Positions 35,862 to 42,852 of a stretch of 64,000 bases of DNA are shown one piece after another. Each line of letters begins with the position of its first letter. Positions within the stretch are counted from its first letter, which is position 1. Source of the stretch: Sphingomonas rubra (GTDB taxonomy: Bacteria > Pseudomonadota > Alphaproteobacteria > Sphingomonadales > Sphingomonadaceae); contig NZ_FOXP01000002.1 in assembly GCF_900115745.1 (NCBI RefSeq), positions 310,001 to 374,000 on the forward strand. Direction: 5' to 3'. The notes under the pieces were generated by a model, which did not search any database, was not told where the DNA came from, and worked only from the letters and a program-made list of their open reading frames with translations. Position numbers and translations under genes: made by a program.

Positions 35862-36500
35862 TCAGGCCGCCACCGCCTCCAGCACCGCGGCGCGCAGTTC
35901 CGCGATGCCCATGCCGCCTTCCGACGAGGTGGCGATGATCTCCGGATGCGCGGCGGGGCGTTTGCGGGCCTCGTCGGCGGTGGCCTGGCGAACGGCGGCG
36001 AGGTCGGTCGCCTTGACCTTATCCGCCTTGGTCAGGACCAGGCGGTAACTCACCGCCGCCTTGTCGAGCATGCCCAGGATGTCGCGGTCGACGTCCTTGA
36101 TGCCGTGGCGCGAATCGATCAGCACCAGCGCACGCTTCAGCACGTCGCGGCCGCGCAGATAGTCGTTTACCAGGAAACGCCACTGCCGCACCACGTCCTT
36201 GGGCGCCTTGGCGAAGCCGTAGCCCGGCATGTCGACCAGCCGGAAGGCGAGGGGGTCGCCCACGTCGAAGAAGTTAAGCTCCTGCGTCCGCCCCGGCGTG
36301 TTGGAGGTGCGGGCAAGGCCGTTGCGGTTGGTCAGCGCGTTGAGCAGCGACGATTTGCCCACGTTGGAACGGCCGGCGAACGCCACTTCCGGTACGTCCG
36401 GCGGCGGCAGGTGCTCCAGCTTCGGCGCGGATTTCAGGAACGCGACCGGGCCGGCGAAGGTCTTCCGCGCGGCCTCGATCTCCTCGTCGGTGAAGCTCAT
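35862..36500 (-). CDS. engB: Ribosome biogenesis GTP-binding protein YsxC/EngB
   Basis: This essential GTPase is involved in 50S assembly. The 212-residue protein shows [20 protein letters not shown] (G1), [11 protein letters not shown] (G2), [14 protein letters not shown] (G3) and LTKADKV (G4), plus the [11 protein letters not shown] region found in EngB. Its ATG overlaps the yidC stop (ATGA), so it is the distal gene of the rpmH-rnpA-yidD-yidC-engB operon. Confidence 0.96.
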   Translation of the reverse strand: MSFTDEEIEAARKTFAGPVAFLKSAPKLEHLPPPDVPEVAFAGRSNVGKSSLLNALTNRNGLARTSNTPGRTQELNFFDVGDPLAFRLVDMPGYGFAKAPKDVVRQWRFLVNDYLRGRDVLKRALVLIDSRHGIKDVDRDILGMLDKAAVSYRLVLTKADKVKATDLAAVRQATADEARKRPAAHPEIIATSSEGGMGIAELRAAVLEAVAA

Positions 36501-38197
36501 GCCGCCGGCTGCTGCAGGCCCGGGTGGCGCGCGTAGAGCAGCCGCTGCTGCAGGATCGACACGCAATTGGTGGTGATCCAGTAGACTTGCAGGCCGACCG
36601 CGAACGGCGCCATCACGAACATCAGCACCCAGGGCATGAACTTGAAGATCTGCGCCTGCGTCTCGTCCATCACCTGCGGATTGAGCTTGAACTGGAAGTA
36701 CATCGACACGCCGAGCAGCACCGGCACCACGCCGATCGCCAGGAAATGCGGCAGCGTGACGGGGATGTAGCCGAACAGGTTCAGGATCGTCGCGGGATCG
36801 GGCGCGGACAGGTCCTTGATCCACAGGATGAACGGCTGGTGCCGCATCTCGATCGTCAGCATCAGCACCTTGTAGAGGGCGTAGAAGATCGGGATCTGAA
36901 TTAGCGTCGGCAGGCAGCCGGCGAGCGGGTTGACCTTCTCCGCCTTGTACAGCGCCATCACCTCCTGCTGCATCCGGACCTTGTCGTCCTTGTACCGCTC
37001 CTGGAGCGCTTTCATCTTCGGTTGTACCGCGCGCATCGCGGCCATGGAGGCGAACTGGCGCTGCGCGATCGGGAACATCACGAGCCGGATCGTCAGCGTC
37101 AGCAGAATGATCGCCACGCCGAAATTGCCGACCATGCGGAACAGCCAGTCGAGATAATAGAAGATCGGCTTCTCGACGATCCGGAACCAGCCCCAGTCGA
37201 TCGCATAGTCGAGCTGGGCGACGTTCTCCCGGTCGGTGTAGCGGTCGAGCAGCCGCACTTCCTTGGCACCCGCGAAGAAGCGCGAGGTCTGGGTCAGCGC
37301 CTGGCCCGGCTGTACCACGCGCGGCTGCACGGTGAAGTCGGCCTGATATCCCTTGCTCGGCGTCGACCGGAACTGCCCCTCGAAGGTCGCCGACTGGTCG
37401 GGGACGAGCGAGGTTAGCCAGTATTTGTCGGCGAACCCCAGCCAGCCGCCCTTGGTCGTGAAGCGCTCGGGCCCGGTGTCGAGATCCTCGAAGTTAGGGC
37501 CGTAATGCGCCGCGCCGTTGTTGACCGACATGGGGCCGGTATGGATCGTCCAGCTGTCCGGGTCCTTGGACACGCCGGCACGATTGACGAAGCCGTAGGG
37601 CGCGACCGGAACGGCCCGGTCACCGGCATTGAGCACCGTCTGGCGCACGGTGAACATGTAGCCGTCGTCGACCGACAGCTGGATGCGGAAGCGCTGGCCA
37701 TTCGCGCCCGTCGCATCGAGCGTAACCGGCCGTCCCGGCGCCAGCACGGGCGACGAGGCGGACCACACCGTGCCTGCCGGCGGCGTCGCCAGCCCGTCCG
37801 CGCGCCAGCCGAAGCCGGCGAAATAGGCGTCCGGCGCTCCCGCGGGGGAGAGCAGGCGGATCGGCGCCGAGTCCTTAGCGACCGTTTCCTTGTAGTCGAC
37901 CAGCACCAGATCGTCGATGCGGGGGCCGCGCAGGTTGATCGAGCCGCGCATCGTCGGCGTCTCGATCCGCACGCGCGGCGTCTCCGCCAACACGACCTGG
38001 CGGTCGCGGATCGCGGCGGGCGTGTCGGCGGTGGGATCGGCGCCGGGCTTGGGCAGCGGCACCTGCTTGCCATCGACGATCTTGGTCGCGGGCGGGTTGG
38101 CGGTGGGGAAGAAGCGGTTCTGGACCAGCGGCCAGCCGAACAGGATCAGCGCCGCGATCACCGCGAACAGCACGAAATTCTGGCGGTCGTTGTTCAA
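36497..38197 (-). CDS. yidC: Membrane protein insertase YidC
   Basis: YidC inserts and folds inner-membrane proteins, alone or with SecYEG. The 566-residue protein has the first membrane segment ([23 protein letters not shown]), a large periplasmic beta domain (about 50-350) and the conserved C-terminal core with [24 protein letters not shown]-like [33 protein letters not shown] and [23 protein letters not shown]. It belongs to the rpmH-rnpA-yidD-yidC run common to bacteria. Confidence 0.97.
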   Translation of the reverse strand: MNNDRQNFVLFAVIAALILFGWPLVQNRFFPTANPPATKIVDGKQVPLPKPGADPTADTPAAIRDRQVVLAETPRVRIETPTMRGSINLRGPRIDDLVLVDYKETVAKDSAPIRLLSPAGAPDAYFAGFGWRADGLATPPAGTVWSASSPVLAPGRPVTLDATGANGQRFRIQLSVDDGYMFTVRQTVLNAGDRAVPVAPYGFVNRAGVSKDPDSWTIHTGPMSVNNGAAHYGPNFEDLDTGPERFTTKGGWLGFADKYWLTSLVPDQSATFEGQFRSTPSKGYQADFTVQPRVVQPGQALTQTSRFFAGAKEVRLLDRYTDRENVAQLDYAIDWGWFRIVEKPIFYYLDWLFRMVGNFGVAIILLTLTIRLVMFPIAQRQFASMAAMRAVQPKMKALQERYKDDKVRMQQEVMALYKAEKVNPLAGCLPTLIQIPIFYALYKVLMLTIEMRHQPFILWIKDLSAPDPATILNLFGYIPVTLPHFLAIGVVPVLLGVSMYFQFKLNPQVMDETQAQIFKFMPWVLMFVMAPFAVGLQVYWITTNCVSILQQRLLYARHPGLQQPAA

Positions 38198-38215
38198 GTC
38201 ACTTGCCCCAATCTG

Positions 38216-38428
38216 TCAGGGTACCGGGTCCGGCCCGCAGCCGCCCCAGGGATGGCAGCGCGCGATGCGCCTCGCCGCCAGCCAGCCCCCCTTCACCGCG
38301 CCATAGCGGGCAAGCGCGGTGATTGCATAGGCCGAACAGGACGGCTGGAAGCGGCAGGAGGGCGGCAGGATCAGCGACGGGCCCAGTTGCCACCCGCGCG
38401 CGACGAGGATGAGCAGGCGCGCGATCAC
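38216..38428 (-). CDS. yidD: Membrane protein insertion efficiency factor YidD
   Basis: The 70-residue YidD has the signature GPSLILPPSCRFQPSCSAYAITALARYGAVKGGWLAARRIARCHPWGGCGPDPV, with three conserved cysteines and a basic amphipathic helix that binds the inner membrane. The start is GTG at 38428 and overlaps the rnpA stop as GTGA. It sits between rnpA and yidC with an 18-bp gap to yidC, as in most bacteria. Confidence 0.94.
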   Translation of the reverse strand: MIARLLILVARGWQLGPSLILPPSCRFQPSCSAYAITALARYGAVKGGWLAARRIARCHPWGGCGPDPVP

Positions 38429-38820
38429 CGTTTCGGCTTGCCGCGTGGCGGCCGCGATGCGCCTTCGGGATTGCGCCCGATCTTGGCAAGCGCCTTGGTC
38501 AGTTCGGCACGGAGAAGCCCGTAGTCGCGCTCGACGCCGCCATCGCGGCCGATCAGCACGTGGTCGGCGCCGGCATGGCCGGCGGTCGGCAACAGTTCGC
38601 GCGCCAGGGCACGCAGCCGCCGCTTCATGCGGTTGCGGACGACCGCGTTGCCGATCTTCTTGGTAACGGTGAAGCCGACCCGCATGGCGGGATCGGCATC
38701 GCGCCGGTCGCGGACCAGCAGCACGAAGCCCGGCATGGGCTGTCGCCGGCCCGCGTTCGCCGCCAGGAAATCCTTGCGGCGGGTGAGCGTCGCGACCGCG
38801 ACGCCCGGCAGGTCGGTCAG
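38425..38820 (-). CDS. rnpA: Ribonuclease P protein component
   Basis: RnpA is the protein cofactor of the RNase P ribozyme. The body is unmistakable: [24 protein letters not shown] and [25 protein letters not shown] with the RNR motif. The start is odd. No ATG, GTG or TTG exists in this frame between the conserved N-terminus and the start region of rpmH. A CTG at 38820 overlaps the rpmH stop as CTGA and gives 131 residues, the family length; I use it here. The next standard start is ATG 38958, 7 nt before the rpmH start, which would place rpmH entirely inside rnpA. See the finding. Confidence 0.9.
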   Translation of the reverse strand: MTDLPGVAVATLTRRKDFLAANAGRRQPMPGFVLLVRDRRDADPAMRVGFTVTKKIGNAVVRNRMKRRLRALARELLPTAGHAGADHVLIGRDGGVERDYGLLRAELTKALAKIGRNPEGASRPPRGKPKR

Positions 38821-38951
38821 GCCGACAGCTTCTTGCGGCCGCGCGCCCGGCGTGCGCGGATCACCGCCCGGCCGCCCACCGTCGCCATCCGCGAGCGAAA
38901 GCCGTGCCGGCGCGCGCGGACCAGATTGCTCGGCTGGAAGGTGCGCTTCAT
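38817..38951 (-). CDS. rpmH: 50S ribosomal protein L34
   Basis: The 44-residue L34 reads [20 protein letters not shown] and ends GRKKLSA; it is a strongly basic protein of the large subunit. It is too short for a typical ORF cut-off. A GAGGA ribosome-binding site lies 7 nt before the ATG. It is first in the rpmH-rnpA-yidD-yidC operon, and its stop overlaps the rnpA reading frame. Confidence 0.95.
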   Translation of the reverse strand: MKRTFQPSNLVRARRHGFRSRMATVGGRAVIRARRARGRKKLSA

Positions 38952-39059
38952 CGTTCATTCCTCAGGTAATTCGTTCAAACGGAAAAGGGCCGCCACGACG
39001 GGCGACCTTGCTGGGAGCGCATAAGCGCAATTCCGCCGCCAAGTCAACGCGGGCCAGGG

Positions 39060-39338
39060 TCAACGCGGTAGGGCCGCTCGCGCGCGACGTCGCAGCGCGC
39101 TGCCGCGGCGCATCAGCCGATCCGCCAACGCCCCCGCGCGCGGCCAGCGCCGCTTGGCGCGCACGAACCGCCGCCGGGCCCATGCCGAATTGCGCAGCAC
39201 CAGCACCAGCCCGGCGACGAACATGACCGTCGCGCCGGGGCCGGGCAGCGGCGCCGTCAGCGGCGCCAGCAGGATCAGCAGGGTGCCCGCCGACAGCTGG
39301 CCCAGGCGCATGGCGGGATGGCGGACGGGGCGGGGCAT
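39060..39338 (-). CDS. Small membrane protein with PGPG motif
   Basis: This 92-residue protein has two hydrophobic segments around LLILLAPLTAPLPGPGATVMFVAGLVLVL, joined by a PGPG turn, and a very basic C-terminus (ARRRFVRAKRRWP). This recalls the PGPGW family of putative transmembrane proteins, but the final Trp is missing (PGPGA), so the assignment is tentative. ATG 39338 or 39312 could be the start. It lies between rpmH and the divergent comM. Confidence 0.6.
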   Translation of the reverse strand: MPRPVRHPAMRLGQLSAGTLLILLAPLTAPLPGPGATVMFVAGLVLVLRNSAWARRRFVRAKRRWPRAGALADRLMRRGSALRRRARAALPR

Positions 39339-39437
39339 GACGGCGATATGGTCAATATGGTCGTTGTTGCGAAGAGCCGTTCGATTGACTCGGGGATCGA
39401 CCGCCCCGACGGTCGCGCGCGTGAACGGGGGCAGGGC

Positions 39438-40472
39438 ATGACGGCGATCGTCCGGACGGTGGCGTATCTGGGGTTGGAGGCGCGCGCGGTCGAGGTGCAG
39501 GTGCAGCTGATCCCCGGGCTGCCCGCCTTCAACGTGGTCGGTCTGGGCGACAAGGCGGTGGGCGAGAGCCGCGAGCGGGTGCGCGGCGCGATCGCGGCGC
39601 TCGGCCTGGCGCTGCCGCCCAAGCGGATCGCGGTGAACCTGTCTCCCGCCGACCTGCCCAAGGAGGGATCGCATTTCGACTTGCCGATCGCGCTCGCGTT
39701 GCTCGGCGCGATGGCGATCGTCGACGTGGAAACGCTCGCCGACTACGTCGTGGTGGGCGAGCTCGGTCTGGACGCGCGCATCGCGCCGTCGCCGGGTGTG
39801 TTGCTGGCGGCGTTGCACGCCAGCGGGGAGGGGCTGGGGCTCGTCTGCCCCGCGGCGCAAGGGTCCGAGGCGGCCTGGGCCGGATCGGTCGAGGTCGTCG
39901 CCGCGCCCGACCTGCTCGCCCTGGTCAACCACTTCAAGGGGCATGGCCTGTTGCCCGCACCCGCCGCGGGCGAGGTGGAGGAGGCGGGGCACGGCCCCGA
40001 CCTCGTTCAGGTGAAGGGCCAGGAAACCGCCAAGCGCGCGCTGGAGATCGCCGCCGCCGGCGGTCACAATCTGCTGATGTGCGGGCCTCCGGGCGCCGGC
40101 AAGTCGCTGATGGCGGCGTGCCTGCCGGGCATCCTGCCGCCGCTCGACCCTGCCGAGGCGCTGGAGGTGTCGATGGTCCAGTCGGTGGCCGGCACGCTCA
40201 CCGGCGGCCGGCTGACACGGACGCGTCCGTTCCGCCATCCGCACCACAGCGCCTCGATGGCGGCGCTGACCGGCGGTGGGCTGAAGGTGAAGCCGGGCGA
40301 GGTCAGCCTGGCGCATCTCGGCGTGCTGTTCCTCGACGAACTGCCCGAGTTCGGCGGCACGGTGCTCGATTCGCTGCGCCAGCCGCTGGAAACGGGCACG
40401 GTCAGCGTCGCCCGCGCCAACGCGCACGTGACCTTTCCGGCGCGCGTCAAGCCTGCAACGCACGTAAACTGA
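39438..40472 (+). pseudogene. comM: comM (YifB), 5' part of the split gene
   Basis: ComM/YifB is a hexameric AAA+ helicase that extends branch migration in natural transformation. The first 337 codons are intact: the Lon-like N-terminal region (GLPAFNVVGLGDKAVGESRERV), Walker A GPPGAGKSLMAA, GRPFRHPHHSAS-like RPFRHPHHSASMAAL and Walker B GVLFLDELPEF. After AHVTFPARV the frame enters foreign sequence and stops at 40470-40472 after KPATHVN. The missing part resumes at 42109. This fragment alone keeps both Walker motifs but lacks the arginine-rich end, so it is unlikely to function normally. Confidence 0.93.
40443..40472 (+). repeat. Left-end repeat, copy 1 (comM junction)
   Basis: Thirty nucleotides beginning CGCGTC and continuing AAGCCTGCAAYGCACGTAAA recur at 41342-41371 with one difference (C at one site, T in the other). 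The first six bases are comM coding sequence, the rest belongs to the insertion. Weaker similarity extends about 22 nt further (14 of 22 matches). Confidence 0.9.
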
Positions 40473-40505
40473 AAAGGAGCGGTCGGAAATCGCAGAAAAC
40501 TGTGG

Positions 40506-40751
40506 CTATCTGACGAAGATGCGAGCGATCGTCTGCGCCGCGTTCGGTAGCGATAGCGTTTCAGGATACATGACGAAGCCGACCGCGAAGATCACCAGGG
40601 CTACGCCATAGAACGTGTTCCTAATGCACGCTGCGACGTCGATCTTGATGTCGCTGCGCTCGATGACGCGTTCCACCGGCGTGAGTTTCCCCGCCGCCCG
40701 CTTGGCCGGAATTACCTCCTGTTGAGGCTTCGGGGCGGGGGCGGATGCCAC
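40506..40751 (-). CDS. Small single-pass membrane protein (insertion cargo)
   Basis: The 81-residue product has a Pro/Lys-rich start (KPQQEVIPAKRAAGKLTPVERV) and one strong hydrophobic segment (TFYGVALVIFAVGFVMYP) near residues 48-66, followed by a short tail. The start is GTG. It follows the HTH gene by 5 bp on the same strand, so they probably form one transcript. I do not recognise the family. A role in phage-like or plasmid-like maintenance would be a guess. Confidence 0.55.
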   Translation of the reverse strand: MASAPAPKPQQEVIPAKRAAGKLTPVERVIERSDIKIDVAACIRNTFYGVALVIFAVGFVMYPETLSLPNAAQTIARIFVR

Positions 40752-40756
40752 GCGAT

Positions 40757-41200
40757 CTACGAGCCGTGGGTTTCCTGCGCCTGGATCACGTAGGCGGCAG
40801 GGACATCACGGGCGAGCTTCTCGACCAGACGGTCGAACTTGAAAACGCGGCGACCTTCTTCGGTAATGTCGCGCGAAAGAAGGCCGGCATTCTCCAATTT
40901 CTGCGTAGCGCGCTGAACGGTGCGCTTATCCACGCCCATGCGCTTCGCGATCGTGGTGGAGCGTGGATAGACCGCTCGTGCTGGGTCCCACCAATGCGCG
41001 AGGAGGTTGATCAGCACGAGCATGTCAGTGGGCGTCAGGTCGTATTTGGACTGTAGCCTGAGCAGCGCGACTGGCACGGCAACAAAGCCAGAGCCCTGCG
41101 TCACCGCGCCCTGCCACTTTTCTTTGATGGTGATGGGCGTCGCCTCGTCAGGCGAAGGCGCGGGTGCATCGGAGGCAGGTGTGTCGAGCAGAGCTTCCAT
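40757..41200 (-). CDS. Winged-helix/HTH protein (insertion cargo)
   Basis: This 147-residue protein has a Pro/Ala-rich acidic start, then GFVAVPVALLRLQSKYDLTPTDMLVLINLLAHW and a winged-helix DNA-binding core with YPRSTTIAKRMGVDKRTVQRATQKLENAGLLSRD, ending GRRVFKFDRLVEKLARDV. The pattern resembles HTH modules of plasmid replication initiators and of phage/plasmid regulators. No catalytic residues for replication or recombination are visible. It is the best candidate for the regulator or replication-associated protein of the element. Confidence 0.65.
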   Translation of the reverse strand: MEALLDTPASDAPAPSPDEATPITIKEKWQGAVTQGSGFVAVPVALLRLQSKYDLTPTDMLVLINLLAHWWDPARAVYPRSTTIAKRMGVDKRTVQRATQKLENAGLLSRDITEEGRRVFKFDRLVEKLARDVPAAYVIQAQETHGS

Positions 41201-41341
41201 GTGGGGTCAGTTAGGTGTTAGATAACAGAATGTGAAGGGATCTATTCCATAGGGTGACACTGGTGACGCGATTTTTTTACGCGAAGCGGGTTAAACGTGG
41301 GGGTTGGGCGCTGCGAAGAGCCGCTTCTTGTCTCTCTTCCC

Positions 41342-41371
41342 CGCGTCAAGCCTGCAATGCACGTAAACTGA
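41342..41371 (+). repeat. Left-end repeat, copy 2 (internal)
   Basis: This copy of the comM-junction repeat lies 899 bp downstream of copy 1 and includes the six comM-derived bases CGCGTC. It divides the insertion into 40449-41347 (HTH and membrane genes) and 41348-42108 (VOC gene), each with its own left end. The flanks of this copy do not continue comM. Confidence 0.88.
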
Positions 41372-41555
41372 AGGGCAGGGCGCGAAAGTCGCACTTTTAC
41401 GTGCGTTCTGCAGCTTTTGGGCGCAAAAGCGGACGTTCCGCTTACGCCCAATTGCGGACGTTTGGACGACGGGGGGGGGTGACCGCGTCCTATGGGCCGA
41501 TTAGGTGAGAAGGCTAGTGGCGGTCGGAAGTCGATCAGCCCGAAGGAGAGCCCGC

Positions 41556-41954
41556 ATGCTTTTTCACACCATGGTCGGCTCGAACGACATTGAACGGTCG
41601 AAGCGCTTCTACGACACGGTGCTCGCCACTTTGGGGGCAGGCGAAGGGACGCGGAACATCGCCGACAGCGGCCATACGCGGCTGATCTATAATAATGGCA
41701 ACGGAACCAACTTCATCGTCAGCCAGCCGATTAACGACGAACCGGCAAGCGTCGCCAACGGCAGCACCGTCGCCTTTTCGTGCAACTCGCCTGAACAAGT
41801 GAAGCAGCTTCATGATACCGCAGTCGCCAACGGCGGCACCTCGATCGAAGCCCCGCCCGGCCCGCGTCATACGGCATCGCTGGGGACAGTCGAACTCGCC
41901 TATTTTCGCGATCCAGACGGCAACAAACTATGCGGAATTCATTTTCCTGCATGA
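41556..41954 (+). CDS. VOC/glyoxalase-fold protein (insertion cargo)
   Basis: The 132-residue protein is a single VOC module: MLFHTMVGSNDIERSKRFYDTVLATLG at the start and VELAYFRDPDGNKLCGIHFP at the end, with His and Glu candidates for the metal site. Such proteins include glyoxalases and antibiotic-resistance or ring-cleavage enzymes; the substrate is not predictable. AAGGAG lies about 7 nt before the ATG. It is oriented like comM and sits in the second segment of the insertion. Sequences near 41425-41470 and 41975-42050 repeat GCGGACGTT-like words. Confidence 0.75.
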   Translation: MLFHTMVGSNDIERSKRFYDTVLATLGAGEGTRNIADSGHTRLIYNNGNGTNFIVSQPINDEPASVANGSTVAFSCNSPEQVKQLHDTAVANGGTSIEAPPGPRHTASLGTVELAYFRDPDGNKLCGIHFPA

Positions 41955-42108
41955 TCTGTCCGATGCGGGTTCGCTTTTGACCCTAGCGGACCCGGATTTT
42001 GCGATCGCGCCAGTGTCCGCTTCCCACCACAACCGGACGTTCGCGCGCTGCCGCGCCGCTCCCAAGAGCGGCTATTCAGGGCGGCTCATGGTTAACCCGG
42101 CATTGGTC

Positions 42109-42606
42109 CAGCTGGTCGCGGCGATGAACCCGTGCCGCTGCGGGCATCTCGGCGATCCCGGCCTCGCCTGCGCCCGCGCGCCGCGCTGCGCGGCGGACTA
42201 TCAGGCCAAGGTGTCGGGGCCGCTACTCGACCGCATCGACCTCCACGTCGACGTCGCCGCGGTCACCGCCGCCGACCTGGTGCTGCCGCCGCCCGCCGAG
42301 GGATCGGCCGAGGTCGCCGCCCGCGTTGCGGCCGCCCGCGCCGTGCAGGCGGAGCGCTACCGCGACCACCCCGTGCGCACCAACGCGGAAGCGGACGGCC
42401 CCCTGCTCGACGCCGTCGCCACCCCGGACGAGCAGGGCCGCCGCCTGCTCGCCCAGGCCGCGGAGGCGATGCGGCTGACCGCGCGGGGCTATACCCGCAT
42501 CCTGCGCGTCGCCCGGACGATCGCCGACCTGGCCGGCAGCGACGCGGCGACGCGCCTCCACGTCGCCGAGGCGCTCAGCTATCGCCGTCAGCCACCGCGC
42601 AACTGA
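42109..42606 (+). pseudogene. comM: comM (YifB), 3' part of the split gene
   Basis: This is the C-terminal third of ComM: QLVAAMNPCRCGHLGDP with the zinc-binding CxC, ACARAPRCAADYQAKVSGPLLDRIDLHVDV with the sensor Arg, and RGYTRILRVARTIADLAGSDAATRLHVAEALSYR. In the present sequence it has no start of its own. It is in frame with the 5' part once the insertion is removed. A functional product would need excision. Confidence 0.93.
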
Positions 42607-42656
42607 CGGCGACGGCTTGCGCGACGCCGCTCACCCGGCTAGCCGTGCCCACCGCT

Positions 42657-42740
42657 GCCCCTGTGGCGAAATGGTAGACGCGACCGACTCAAAATCGGTT
42701 GCCGCGAGGCGTGCTGGTTCGAGTCCGGCCAGGGGCACCA
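42657..42740 (+). tRNA. tRNA-Leu (anticodon CAA)
   Basis: An 84-nt class II tRNA. The acceptor stem GCCCCTG pairs with CAGGGGC, the D arm has TGGCGAAATGGTAGACGC, the anticodon arm ACCGACTCAAAATCGGT gives CAA, and the variable arm GCCGCGAGGCGT and T arm GGTTCGAGTCC are normal. The CCA end is encoded at 42738-42740. It reads UUG codons. Confidence 0.96.
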
Positions 42741-42770
42741 CCGATCAACCCGGAGCGACGCCGTTCGAGG

Positions 42771-42813
42771 GGCATCCGCCGACACGACCGATCCCGTCGT
42801 GTCGGCGGATGCC
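42771..42813. terminator. Perfect hairpin between tRNA-Leu and the GH3 gene
   Basis: An exact 18-bp inverted repeat (GGCATCCGCCGACACGAC and its complement) with a 7-nt loop. No T run follows on either strand, so intrinsic termination is not certain. It lies 30 nt after the tRNA and 40 nt from the end of the GH3 gene, in the right place to separate two convergent transcripts. Confidence 0.6.
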
Positions 42814-42852
42814 GCCGATGGATTGCGCCGCAGCAGGATCGGCGTCCGTCAC

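Larger units (their letters stand above)
40449..42108. mobile_element. 1,660-bp insertion splitting comM
   Basis: Removing exactly these bases joins codon GTC (40446-40448) to CAG (42109) and restores a continuous 502-residue ComM, including the conserved PARVQLVAAMNPCRCGH. GTC lies at both borders (40446-40448 and 42106-42108), a possible 3-bp duplication or crossover core. Inside, composition looks clearly less GC-rich than the flanks. The contents are a small membrane gene, an HTH gene and a VOC gene. No integrase, transposase or plasmid-replication enzyme is visible, so it is non-autonomous or decayed. comM is a known island target elsewhere (AbaR islands in Acinetobacter). Confidence 0.85.

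Noticed and set aside
40443-41371. Integron-cassette interpretation of the comM modules
   Set aside because: GTCAAGC at the border is one base away from a GTTRRRY core, but no attC-like paired inverted motifs or integrase are visible.
40449-42108. Tn7-like or AbaR-type island
   Set aside because: No tniA, tniB or related genes and no AbaR-type ends can be seen; only the choice of target gene is shared.
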